DNA of 45,855 nt from an uncultured Collinsella sp. (lineage in GTDB: Bacteria; Actinomycetota; Coriobacteriia; Coriobacteriales; Coriobacteriaceae). Positions within the stretch are counted from its first letter, which is position 1. Each line of letters starts with the position of its first letter. The notes beneath the pieces were generated by a model. That model saw only the letters and a list, made by a program, of their open reading frames with translations, was not told the DNA's origin and made no database searches. A program made the translations under genes and the position numbers. Where the stretch lies: positions 1 to 45,855 of the forward strand of contig CABVCJ010000008.1 in the NCBI GenBank assembly GCA_902496845.1. The letters run 5' to 3'. Below are positions 16,910 through 25,113 of the stretch, piece after piece.

Positions 16910-17653
16910 CTATTGCATCGGGTCGGACAGGACCCGCTCGATCTCTGATGCGGGAAGTGCGCCTTGGCGCAGGATCTGGAGTTCGCCATGCTTAAACGCC
17001 ACGATGGTCGAAGCGTCGCGGCACGGGGTCTCGCCCGCGTCGACGGCCACATCGACCCCCTCCAGAATGCGGTCCTCAACGTCGGCAAAGCTTGCCGGCG
17101 CGGGCGCGCCGTGCGTGTTGGCGCTGGTGCAGGCAAGCGGACTGCCGCACGCGCGGATGAGCGCTTGGACCACGGGAGAGGCCGACGCGCGAAGGGCCAC
17201 CGTGTCGTCGGCAGCGCGCATAAAAGTCGGCACGCAGGGGGCCGCCTTGACCACGATAGTCAGGGCGCCCGGCCAGCATCGTCGCGCGAGTACGCGAGCA
17301 TCTTCCGGGATATCCACGCCATAGCGGTCGAGTGCTTCGACGCCATCGACCAGCCAGGCGACGGTTTGCGTGAGTTCACGTTGCTTGAGAGTGAAGATAC
17401 GGCGATAGCCGGTGCCGAGTGCGGGCACCGCGGCGCCATTGACGGCAACCTGCGGATCGCGCGGCCACGGCAGAGATTCGCTTGTATCTTGGGGCAAGGC
17501 GTCCGAGAAAGCGCTGACTGCCACAGCGACACCATAGACGGTCTCGGTCGGGATCAGGGCCAAGCCACCACAGCTGAGTACCTCGGCCGTACGCTCGACG
17601 GCGAGCCGATGCGGCTCACGCGCTCCCTCGAATACCCGATAGACCGTCTGCAT
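16910..17653 (-). CDS. L-threonylcarbamoyladenylate synthase (Sua5/YciO/YrdC family)
   Basis: A 247-residue YrdC-domain protein, probably TsaC/Sua5-type, making threonylcarbamoyl-AMP for the t6A37 modification of ANN-decoding tRNAs. Seen: GGLALIPTETVYGVAV (substrate loop), IFTLKQR (the K-x-R motif), WPGALTIVV, and LACTSANTHGAPAP near the C-terminus. There is an atypical acidic insertion after the first beta-strand (AVSAFSDALPQDTSESLPWPRDPQ). No Sua5 C-terminal domain is present. It probably heads a two-gene unit with glpK. Confidence 0.88.
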   Translation of the reverse strand: MQTVYRVFEGAREPHRLAVERTAEVLSCGGLALIPTETVYGVAVAVSAFSDALPQDTSESLPWPRDPQVAVNGAAVPALGTGYRRIFTLKQRELTQTVAWLVDGVEALDRYGVDIPEDARVLARRCWPGALTIVVKAAPCVPTFMRAADDTVALRASASPVVQALIRACGSPLACTSANTHGAPAPASFADVEDRILEGVDVAVDAGETPCRDASTIVAFKHGELQILRQGALPASEIERVLSDPMQ

Positions 17654-17787
17654 GCGTATGCCAGCCCCTTACGCTCTGGTGAAAGTTTGTTTACTGAGGG
17701 GCATTCTCGCACGAAACGTTCAACCTATTTGCCCAGAGCGCATGTTGGTTTGGTGAGCGGCTCTAGTAGTCGGTGAAAGTGAGGGGG

Positions 17788-18234
17788 TTATTGGACTGCG
17801 ACGAACTTCTTTGGCCTGCCGGCGTGGCGTTCTTGGGCGGCGTAGCGCTCGATGCTGTCTATCGTTATCATCCGACGGCCGTCGACGAGTTCAACATCGA
17901 GCTTTCCTGCTTTGACCAGCGCGGTAATCCGCGGAGCGGAGACTTTGAGGTCCAGCGCTGCGTCTTTAAATGTTCGGCACGCCGCTTCCCGAGCGTCATC
18001 GTGGTCGATTTCGACTGAAAGGGCCACGACCTCGGCCGAGCGTTCGTATCCTGCCGGAGTCAAACCGTTGTTGAGGTCGTCGGCCAAAAACGCCATCAGT
18101 GCCTCGGTGGCATGGGCAATCGCTTCTTCGCGCGTGTCGCCATCGGCAAAGGCGCCAGGAATCTGCGGGAAGCTAGCGCAGTAACCGTCGTCTTCTTTTA
18201 TGAGAACGCAGTCATAGGTAAATCGCTGCCTCAT
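17788..18234 (-). CDS. hicB: HicB-family antitoxin
   Basis: A 148-residue antitoxin. The N-terminal half is the HicB partial RNase H fold (DCVLIKEDDGYCASFPQIPGAFADGDTREEAIAHA), which binds HicA. The C-terminal half carries a helix-turn-helix/excisionase-like DNA-binding region (ITALVKAGKLDVELVDGRRMITIDSIERYA) for autorepression. ATG 18234 follows GGAGGCAAA, 11 bases after the hicA stop. The order toxin then antitoxin is the usual one for hicAB. Confidence 0.92.
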   Translation of the reverse strand: MRQRFTYDCVLIKEDDGYCASFPQIPGAFADGDTREEAIAHATEALMAFLADDLNNGLTPAGYERSAEVVALSVEIDHDDAREAACRTFKDAALDLKVSAPRITALVKAGKLDVELVDGRRMITIDSIERYAAQERHAGRPKKFVAVQ

Positions 18235-18245
18235 TTTGCCTCCAA

Positions 18246-18431
18246 CTACCATCCAGCTTGGCGACGAATACTTGCCCACGTGTCCTTCTTTGGTCGATCA
18301 CCACCAGAGCCGTTCACGGTGACAACACGGTCGCCAGAAACATATTTAGCATGACTACCGACTTGCGCGACCTTCACGAATCCATCGTGCTTGAGTAGGG
18401 CAATGATCTCCCGAAAGGTAGGAGGTTGCAT
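18246..18431 (-). CDS. hicA: HicA-family mRNA interferase toxin
   Basis: A 61-residue double-stranded-RNA-binding-fold toxin with the catalytic His in QVGSHAKYVSG (His 27) and the basic C-terminal segment RPKKDTWASIRRQAGW. HicA cleaves mRNA when HicB is depleted. It is intact and preceded by its own promoter with a palindrome, so the module looks functional. Confidence 0.93.
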   Translation of the reverse strand: MQPPTFREIIALLKHDGFVKVAQVGSHAKYVSGDRVVTVNGSGGDRPKKDTWASIRRQAGW

Positions 18432-18455
18432 GGGCCGACCTCTTTCAGCCGTCCT

Positions 18456-18485
18456 AATTATAAACTACTTTATAATTTTTGCTAA
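18456..18485 (-). promoter_or_regulatory. hicAB promoter with overlapping palindrome
   Basis: On the minus strand TTAGCA (18480-18485), 17 bases, and TATAAT (18457-18462) form a promoter 25 bases upstream of hicA. The -10 is embedded in a 9-bp-arm inverted repeat AATTATAAA-N4-TTTATAATT (18456-18477). This is a natural operator for HicB autorepression. It is strikingly AT-rich compared with its surroundings. Confidence 0.8.
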
Positions 18486-18499
18486 TCAGTTAATAAATA

Positions 18500-19750
18500 T
18501 TACTGGCGCTGTTTGGGCTCGGTGACGATGGCTCGAACGATGCGGGGACGATCGGTGAGGTCGCGGACGATGCGCACGTCCGAGAGACCCGCCTGGCGGC
18601 AGAGCTCGGCGGCGGCGTCGAGGGCACCCTCGTAGAGCTCGCAGGCAAACAGGCCGCCGGCGCGCAGCATGTAAGGCGCCGCATTGAGCAGGCGGCGGAA
18701 GATATCGAGGCCGTCGGCACCGCCCTCGAGCGCCAAATCGGGCTCGAAGTCCTTAACCTCGTGCGGCAGCGAGCGCATGACGTCGGTCGGAATGTAAGGC
18801 GGGTTGGAAACGAGCACGTCAAAGGTGCCCCACTCTTCGCGGGGAATGGAACTCACCAGGTTGGTGAGGCTAAAGGCAACCTCATCTGCCGTGAGGCCGA
18901 GGGCATCGCGGTTTTTGGTGGCCAGATCGATGGCGCGCGGCTCGATATCGGTGGCGGTGCAGGTGACGTGGCCGCGGCGCTCCCAGGCAAGGGAGAGCGA
19001 GATGCAGCCTGTGCCGCAACCGACCTCGAGAACGCGGGCGATACGGGGCTCGACCGGCGCGGGCGAGGCGGCATCCTGAGCTGAAGCCATCTCCTGGTCG
19101 GCGCCCTCGATGGCGATGCCGTATTCGTCGAGCTCGGGTTCGGCGGCTTCCGCGGCTTCGGCTTCTGCTGTCTGCGTGGCGGCTTCCTCGGCCTCGCGGT
19201 CGGCCAGTTCTTCGGCATAGGCACGACTGCCCAACACATCGCTACCCAACGCCGCCTCGTCGGCAGCCGTGAGGTTGGCGGCACGGCGCTCGGCCGTCGC
19301 TCGCTCGTCGGCCAATGCGACTTCGGCCTTGCGCGCTTGCTCGACTTCATCGTTCCAGGGCAGCTCAACGCGCTGACGGGCAGCAGCCTCGGGGCTCAGC
19401 ACCTCGGCATCCAGATAATTGAGGACTTCCTCGACGAGCATCTCGGTCTCGGGACGCGGAATGAGCACACCGGGGGCGCATGCGACGTCGATCATGCGGA
19501 ACTGCGTGCTGCCGGTGATGTACTGCAGCGGCTCGCCCTTGGCGCGGCGGACGACCGCCGCATGCATGGTCTCGAGCTGCGCCGCATCGAGCGTCTCGTC
19601 CATGCGCATATATAAGTCGATGCGTGCCAGACCCGTGGCTGCGCACAGCAGCCATTCGGCAGAAAGACGGGGGTGTTCCTCGCCGCGCTCGGCCAGGTAC
19701 TCCTTGGTCCACTCGAGACAACGCTTGATGGTCCAGATCTCGTTTGCCAT
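18500..19750 (-). CDS. prmC: Release factor glutamine methyltransferase with a large internal insertion
   Basis: PrmC/HemK methylates the Gln of the GGQ loop of release factors, using S-adenosylmethionine. The 416-residue protein has the normal N-terminal helical domain (1-115), the SAM-binding motif VLEVGCGTGCISLSLA (about 240) and the catalytic NPPY (316-319). Between LIPRPETEMLVEEVLNYL and the SAM motif lies an extra stretch of about 120 residues (about 116-235), rich in Ala and Glu, where homologues have a few residues. The start ATG (MANEIWTIKR) has GAGGAC upstream and a promoter 50 bases further up; a longer frame to 19825 overlaps that promoter. The target gene prfA lies upstream on the same strand but is separated by a terminator-like repeat. 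Confidence 0.93.
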   Translation of the reverse strand: MANEIWTIKRCLEWTKEYLAERGEEHPRLSAEWLLCAATGLARIDLYMRMDETLDAAQLETMHAAVVRRAKGEPLQYITGSTQFRMIDVACAPGVLIPRPETEMLVEEVLNYLDAEVLSPEAAARQRVELPWNDEVEQARKAEVALADERATAERRAANLTAADEAALGSDVLGSRAYAEELADREAEEAATQTAEAEAAEAAEPELDEYGIAIEGADQEMASAQDAASPAPVEPRIARVLEVGCGTGCISLSLAWERRGHVTCTATDIEPRAIDLATKNRDALGLTADEVAFSLTNLVSSIPREEWGTFDVLVSNPPYIPTDVMRSLPHEVKDFEPDLALEGGADGLDIFRRLLNAAPYMLRAGGLFACELYEGALDAAAELCRQAGLSDVRIVRDLTDRPRIVRAIVTEPKQRQ

Positions 19751-19798
19751 GGGGTCCTCCCCTCTTAAGCGCCGGGCGGCGCGCGAATGTCGGAGCAG

Positions 19799-19825
19799 AT
19801 TGTACGCGAGGCCAGCGCTTGGCAA
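19799..19825 (-). promoter_or_regulatory. Promoter of prmC
   Basis: On the minus strand TTGCCA (19820-19825), a 15-base spacer and TACAAT (19799-19804), about 50 bases upstream of the prmC ATG. The spacing is short, but the -10 context CGCGTACAAT resembles the atp promoter. The remaining DNA up to 20176 is AT-richer, with no gene and no feature I can name. Confidence 0.6.
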
Positions 19826-20176
19826 GGGACGATTGGAGGCGATTATCGAGAATCAGCCCAGAATTTTGCACCGGGCTCGCTCAAAGTGTTCATTCGCCGA
19901 CGTCTAGATTTGCATTCGTCAAGCTTTTGGCAAGGTTGCCCCAAAACTAACCAATATCTAACCAAACGCTTGCCACATCACTTGACGCGCAACGCATCAA
20001 AAATCGCCCCGCGACTTCTTGAACGATATTTTGAGCAATATTTTCGATAGCGGACTTATGCCGTCAATTGCCTTAAGCAGGTAAGCAGCTCAAATGACAT
20101 CACAGCCGACTGAATAAAATATCAAGGCGATGTCACCAATGACTCCCTACGGATCATTTGACAACCAAGGAAACGC

Positions 20177-20340
20177 CGATGTTTTGGCAATGTCAGCGAG
20201 CGACGTCCAGAGCGAACAAGTTGGCATGAAAAAGGCAGGGCATAGACCTTCTGGTCATGCCTTGCCTTTTGAATGACAAATTGTCGCTCTGGGCGGCGCG
20301 CAGCGTCGAGCCGTTACGCGGTTTGGTAAAACCGCGTAAC
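20177..20340. repeat. Three-hairpin intergenic repeat, copy 2
   Basis: Closest match to copy 1: the same outer arms (GCGACGTCCAGAGCGAACAA and its near-complement), a central GGCAGGGCA...TGCCTTGCC hairpin with apex GACC-TTCT-GGTC, and a third hairpin GTTACGCGGTTT-GGTA-AAACCGCGTAAC (20313-20340), which ends three bases before the prfA stop codon. A 5' flank beginning CGATGTTTTGGCAATG is shared with copy 3. The element separates prfA from prmC and probably ends the prfA transcript. Confidence 0.85.
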
Positions 20341-20343
20341 CCA

Positions 20344-21411
20344 CTACACGGCCTGTGCCAGCTTCTCGGCTCGCTCGGCGGCGGCGAGTGCCTCGATGAC
20401 GGTGCCGAGCTGATCGTCCAGAAGGACGCCGTTGTAGGTGGAGTTGAAACCGATGCGGTGATCGGTCACGCGGTCCTGGGGCTGGTTGTAGGTACGGATC
20501 TTCTCGGAACGGTTGCCGTGGCCGATCTGGCTCTGGCGCTCGGCACCGAGCTCAGCCTGCTGCTTCTCGAGCTCCATCTCGTACAGACGGGCGCGCAGCA
20601 TCTGCATGCAGACTTCGCGGTTCTGAATCTGGGAGCGCTGTTCCTGCGACTGCACCACGGTGTTGGTGGGCAGGTGGGTGATGCGCACGGCGGAGTAGGT
20701 AGTGTTAACGCACTGACCGCCAGGGCCGGAGGCGCAGTAGGTGTCGATGCGCAGGTCGGACTGGTTGATCTGGACGTCGATTTCCTCGGCCTCGGGAAGC
20801 ACGGCGACGGTAGCCGTGGAGGTCTGAATGCGACCCTGGGACTCGGTCTTGGGGACGCGCTGGACGCGGTGCACGCCGGACTCGAACTTCATGACGGAGT
20901 AAACGCGGTCGCCCTCGACCTTGAACTCAATGGACTTAAAGCCGCCGGCCTCGCTGGGGCTGGAATCGAGCACGGTGGTCTTCCAGCCGCGCGACTCGCA
21001 AAAGCGCTGATACATCTTGTAGAGGTCGCCGGCGAAGATGGCCGCCTCGTCGCCACCGGCGGCGGAGCGAATCTCGACGATGGTGTTCTTGTCGTCGTTG
21101 GGGTCGCTCGGGATGAGCATGTACTTGATGTCTTCCTCGAGTTGGGGAAGCTTGGCCTCGTTTTCGGAGATGTCCATCTGGAGCATCTCCTTCTCATCGG
21201 CATCGGTGGTATCGTGCAGCATTTCCTTGGCAGCCTCGATGTCATCGAGCGCGCCGATGTACTCGCGCGAGGCGGCGATGAGGTCGGACTGGTGCGCGTA
21301 CTCCTTGTTGAGACGCGTGAACTCCTTGATATCGGAGGCGACGGCCGGGTCGGAAAGCTTCTTCTCGAGCTCCTCGTAGGCCTTGATGATCTTTTCGAGC
21401 TTGTCGCGCAT
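20344..21411 (-). CDS. prfA: Peptide chain release factor 1
   Basis: A 355-residue RF1 that terminates translation at UAG and UAA. The peptidyl-tRNA hydrolysis loop GPGGQCVNTT has Gln 233, the target of PrmC. The codon-reading tripeptide is PxT in RVPKTESQGR (Pro 187, Thr 189), which marks RF1 rather than RF2. AAGGAG lies seven bases before the ATG. Confidence 0.97.
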   Translation of the reverse strand: MRDKLEKIIKAYEELEKKLSDPAVASDIKEFTRLNKEYAHQSDLIAASREYIGALDDIEAAKEMLHDTTDADEKEMLQMDISENEAKLPQLEEDIKYMLIPSDPNDDKNTIVEIRSAAGGDEAAIFAGDLYKMYQRFCESRGWKTTVLDSSPSEAGGFKSIEFKVEGDRVYSVMKFESGVHRVQRVPKTESQGRIQTSTATVAVLPEAEEIDVQINQSDLRIDTYCASGPGGQCVNTTYSAVRITHLPTNTVVQSQEQRSQIQNREVCMQMLRARLYEMELEKQQAELGAERQSQIGHGNRSEKIRTYNQPQDRVTDHRIGFNSTYNGVLLDDQLGTVIEALAAAERAEKLAQAV

Positions 21412-21621
21412 GGCGGGACTCCTTTATATGCGTGAAGGTGAAAATCGGCAGAGTTGATGGGGCGCGGGGCACCGCTGCGGGGGTAAGCCCGGCTAGAACA
21501 TGTCGATCTTCAGATACATGCGCATCCCTTCGCGTATGGGGTACATAGTTGCGGTCTAACCCATACATGATAGCGTGCGCAGGCAAACCTGCATATAACC
21601 CGCACGGAATGAGTGGACGTA
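21412..21621. promoter_or_regulatory. prfA upstream region
   Basis: No gene is seen. On the minus strand a TATCAT (near 21567-21572) is a possible -10. It is followed directly by an inverted repeat GTATGGG-N19-CCCATAC (arms 21534-21540 and 21560-21566) and preceded by a GCAGG-N4-CCTGC hairpin. These could control prfA, but I find no good -35. Confidence 0.35.
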
Positions 21622-21696
21622 GCCGTTGAGGACGTTCCTTAACGGCTAGTCGTTTAAGAACGTTCCCAACGGCCAACAAAGGGACTGTCGCTTTGT
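21622..21696. repeat. Imperfect 23-bp-arm hairpin plus degenerate TGTGAC palindrome
   Basis: Arms 21622-21644 and 21651-21673 match at 19 of 23 positions around a six-base loop; GTTCCTTAA and its partner resemble the outer stem of three-hairpin repeat copy 4. Directly after it, ACAAAGGGACTGTCGCTTTGTCACATT (21676-21702) is a degenerate member of the TGTGACAAAGGG palindrome family, touching the stop of the M20 peptidase gene. Confidence 0.65.
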
Positions 21697-21702
21697 CACA
21701 TT

Positions 21703-23075
21703 CTAGAGCGTGTGGAGCAGGGCGATGAGGAAGCGGACACCCTGGAGGTAGGCACGGCGGGCAATGCGCTCGTTAGTGCCGTGGACACCGCGCTCGCACT
21801 CGTCATCGTCGACCACAAACGCCGAAAAACGAATGCACTCGGAGCAAATGCGCTGATAGTTGGCAGCGTCGGTCGCGCCGATGACAGTTGAGGGGACGAT
21901 GCTGACAGGAGCCCCGCCCGCCGCTGATGATCCGTTTTCCTCCGTCCCCTTTGGATCACGGAAGTAGCGGGCGGCAATGGCGCGAACGGCCTCGAGTCCC
22001 GGCCCGCCGATGCGCGGGGACCCGCCGCGGCAACCACCTCGCGGCAGCGGGTAACGACATCGGCCACGCTCGTGCCCTCGAGCATGCGGAAGTTGATATT
22101 GGCCCACATATCCTGCGGCATCACGTTAGCACCGGTGCTACCGCCCTCGATTTGGGTCGGCGCACAGGTGGTGGTCACGAGCGGATAGAGCTTCTTGCTG
22201 GCGAGGCACTCGCGCACGATGGCGTCCTTGTTGGAGGCAATCTCGTCGGCCGTGTAGAGCCCCAACTCGACAAGCTGGGCGGCAAGCAAGTCGGTCACGC
22301 GCGTCGGCCACTCGATATCGCAGATTGCGGTGATGGCACGGCTGAGCACCTCGAGCGAAGTGCCGCCGTAGGGGTTGGACGAATGCCCGCCCTCGCTATG
22401 CGTCCTCAACACGATATCGGCGTAGCCCTTCTCCGCGAGATCGGCATGCATAAGCCAGCCCTCGCCCGCGCTGTACTCGGCAGCCGGAACGATGCGGTAG
22501 TCGCCCTCGTCAATCAGGAACTCGAGCTCGACACCGCGCTCCTCGAGCACGCGGCCGATGGCACCCGCACCGAACTGCGTGGTTTCCTCGTCCTGGCCAA
22601 AGGCGAGCAGCAGGGTACGCTTGTGCTCCCAGCCGTGCGCCAACGCATACTCAACCGCCTCGAGAATACCTGCGACCTGATCCTTCATGTCGATAGCGCC
22701 GCGACCCCAAATGTAGGTGTCGTCCACGTGACCACTAAAGGGGGCATGCGTCCAGTCGGCCTCGGTGCCGGGCACCACGGGGACCACGTCCATGTGGCCC
22801 ATGAGCATGACGGGTTTGAGGGCGGGGTCGGAACCGCCAAGTGTCACCAACAGCGAATGGCCGACAAGCTCGACCTCGCCCGCCACGAACACGCGCGGCC
22901 ACGCCTGCTGCATATAAGCGCGCAGGTCGTCGAAGGGCTGCCAGTCCACCGCCTCGGCATCCATGCTCGAGACGGTCGGAAACGACAGCACGCGGCCCAG
23001 GCGTTTGCACGCGCCAGCTTCGTCCAAATCGGCAAAATCATCCTCATGCGCAAAGAAGCGCCAAACCTCGGCCAT
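21703..23075 (-). pseudogene. M20-family peptidase, frameshifted
   Basis: Zinc dipeptidase/acylase-like protein of the M20 (carboxypeptidase S/ArgE/DapE) family, broken near its C-terminal third. The frame from ATG 23075 holds the metal site (LMGHMDVVPV, WGRGAIDMKDQ, GQDEETTQFG) and the dimerisation domain up to CREVVAAAG. It then runs on as unrelated, Arg/Ser-rich sequence to a stop at 21696. The expected C-terminus (GPGLEAVRAIAARYF, IGATDAANY, HGTNERIARRAYLQG) is found in another frame, ending at 21703. The switch lies near 22000-22025, in a CCCGCCG-rich tract. About 20 residues usually found here also seem missing, so a small deletion of 3n+1 bases is likelier than a single-base error. It follows the amino-acid transporter genes, as expected for peptide utilisation. 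Confidence 0.75.
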
Positions 23076-23147
23076 GACATCCTTTCGATTGTGATGACGA
23101 GGGCCGCCCCACCGGAGCGGCCCTGCCACATAAGCGTTTGCGATCGG

Positions 23148-23933
23148 TTATTTGTCCTCGAGATAGCGCGAGAGGAACTCGCGGGTGCGCTGGTGCTTGG
23201 GGTTGCCGAAGAGCTCGGCCGGCGCGGCGTCCTCGAGGACCACGCCCTTGTCCATAAAGACCACGCGGTCGGACACGGTTCGGGCAAAGGCCATCTCGTG
23301 CGTGACGACGACCATGGTCATGCCGTCGGCCGCAAGCTTGCGCATGACCTCGAGCACCTCTCCCACGATCTCGGGGTCGAGTGCGGAGGTCGGCTCGTCG
23401 AACAGCATGATCTGCGGATTCATGCACAGGGCGCGCGCGATGGCCACGCGCTGCTTTTGGCCACCAGATAGGCGGCCCACGGCGGCGTGCGCGAACTTTT
23501 CGAGCCCCACGCTCGTCAGATGCTCCATCGCGACCTTCTCGGCCTCGGCCTTACTCATCTTTTTGAGCGTGACGGGCGCGAGCGTGCAGTTGTCGAGCAC
23601 ATCCATGTTGTTGAACAGGTTAAAGCCCTGGAACACCATGCCGATGTCCTCACGCAGCTTGTTAATGTTGCAGCGCTCGGCCGTAAGGTCCTGGCCGTGA
23701 AACCAGATATGGCCCGCGTCCGGAGTCTCGAGCAGGTTGAGGCAGCGCAGGAAGGTCGACTTGCCCGAGCCCGAGGCGCCGATAATGGTAACGACCTCGC
23801 CGGGGTTAACGGACAGGTCGATGCCCTTAAGCACCTCGAGCGAGCCAAAGCTCTTGCGCAGGCCCTCGACGCGGATAAGCGGCTCATTGGTCTGTGCGGC
23901 GGCCGCGGTGCCGGTAGTGGCGATATCTGCCAT
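23148..23933 (-). CDS. Amino-acid ABC transporter ATP-binding protein
   Basis: A 261-residue ATPase of the polar-amino-acid (GlnQ/HisP) uptake family. It has Walker A GASGSGKST, signature LSGGQKQR and Walker B IMLFDEPTSALDPE; the Q-loop follows VFQGFNLFNN. ATG 23933 has GAGGAG upstream. It lies 22 bases after the permease gene. A GC hairpin (23101-23123) between it and the peptidase gene lacks a T-run. Confidence 0.95.
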   Translation of the reverse strand: MADIATTGTAAAAQTNEPLIRVEGLRKSFGSLEVLKGIDLSVNPGEVVTIIGASGSGKSTFLRCLNLLETPDAGHIWFHGQDLTAERCNINKLREDIGMVFQGFNLFNNMDVLDNCTLAPVTLKKMSKAEAEKVAMEHLTSVGLEKFAHAAVGRLSGGQKQRVAIARALCMNPQIMLFDEPTSALDPEIVGEVLEVMRKLAADGMTMVVVTHEMAFARTVSDRVVFMDKGVVLEDAAPAELFGNPKHQRTREFLSRYLEDK

Positions 23934-23955
23934 GATGATTCTCCTCGTCTTGAGC

Positions 23956-25104
23956 CTAGTTGGAGCTGGGCAGCGTTGCCGGGGCCTCGGCGCCGAGCTT
24001 TTTGCCAAAGGCCTCGAGCAGGCGGCTCGCCACGAGCGTCAGGATCAGGTAGACCACGAGCGCCACGCAGTAGACCTCCATCTGGCGATAGTACACGCCG
24101 GCGACGGTGGTGGTGGCGTACATGAGGTCGAACACGCCGATGACCGAAAGCACCGACGAATCCTTGATGTTGATGATGAGCTCGTTGGTGAGTGCGGGGA
24201 TCGCGTTTTTAATACCCTGGGGGAACACGACCTTGCGCATGGCCTGCCACTGCGACAGACCCAGCGAGCGCGCCGCCTCGGCCTGGCCGGGATCGATGGA
24301 CTCGATGCCGCCGCGCAGGACCTCCATCATGTAGGCGGTGGAGTTGAGCGAGATGGTGACGAGACCGGCGGTGAAGGTACTCCAAATCTGGTTGGCCTGG
24401 GCGGTCTCGAAGCCCATGCCGCGCAAAACGGTGAAGCCCGCGTAATAGATGAGCAGGCCCTGGACCATCATGGGCGTGCCGCGCACGATGGTAGAGTAGA
24501 CGGTCGCAAAGCCGCGGCCGATGCTCTTAAAGAAGCGCACCAGATCGTTATCCACGCGGTCGAACGTCTGAATACGCAGGAACACAAAGAGCAGCGCCAG
24601 GAAAAAGGCGATGACGGTACCGAAGGTCGCAAGTGCGATGGTGATCTCGATGCCGCGGATAAAGAAGTCGCCGCTCTTGTAGGTCATGTAGACCAGGCTC
24701 GACAAAAAGTCGCTGGGGTTGGAATCCGAGACAACGCTCACCTGCACCAGGTCGATAAATGACATGACGCAGCGGTCGATAAAGAAGATCGCCGCGATGG
24801 CGACCACGACGTAGCTGCCTAAGCGTGCGCCACGACGGAAGCGCTCGGATGCGAACGGCGACGCCTCGCGATAGTCGTTCCAGTGCATGAGCTTGGCGAC
24901 CAGCGCCGCCGCCGACACGACGAGCCAGGCCCAAAGGATTGCCCAGAGGCAGTCTTGGAACACGCCCGTAGGCGCCAAGAAGCTCAGCGGCGTGGGGTTG
25001 CGCTGACTAAACGCCAGGCCGAGCGCCGCGATAACGCTCGTGCCCAGGTACACGTAACGGTGGTCGGCCTTGATAAAGGAGGCCAGACGATTGATGGTTT
25101 TCAT
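23956..25104 (-). CDS. Amino-acid ABC transporter permease with N-terminal extension
   Basis: A 382-residue permease of the HisM/GlnP family. The C-terminal 220 residues are the standard five-helix domain with the ATPase-coupling loop EAARSLGLSQWQAMRKVVFPQGIKNAIPAL. The first 150 residues add about three further hydrophobic segments (YLGTSVIAALGLAF, CLWAILWAWLVVSAAALVA, YVVVAIAAIFFI), which many homologues lack. GGGAGG lies five bases before the ATG, and the binding-protein stop is nine bases upstream. Confidence 0.93.
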   Translation of the reverse strand: MKTINRLASFIKADHRYVYLGTSVIAALGLAFSQRNPTPLSFLAPTGVFQDCLWAILWAWLVVSAAALVAKLMHWNDYREASPFASERFRRGARLGSYVVVAIAAIFFIDRCVMSFIDLVQVSVVSDSNPSDFLSSLVYMTYKSGDFFIRGIEITIALATFGTVIAFFLALLFVFLRIQTFDRVDNDLVRFFKSIGRGFATVYSTIVRGTPMMVQGLLIYYAGFTVLRGMGFETAQANQIWSTFTAGLVTISLNSTAYMMEVLRGGIESIDPGQAEAARSLGLSQWQAMRKVVFPQGIKNAIPALTNELIINIKDSSVLSVIGVFDLMYATTTVAGVYYRQMEVYCVALVVYLILTLVASRLLEAFGKKLGAEAPATLPSSN

Positions 25105-25113
25105 GCTGCCTCC

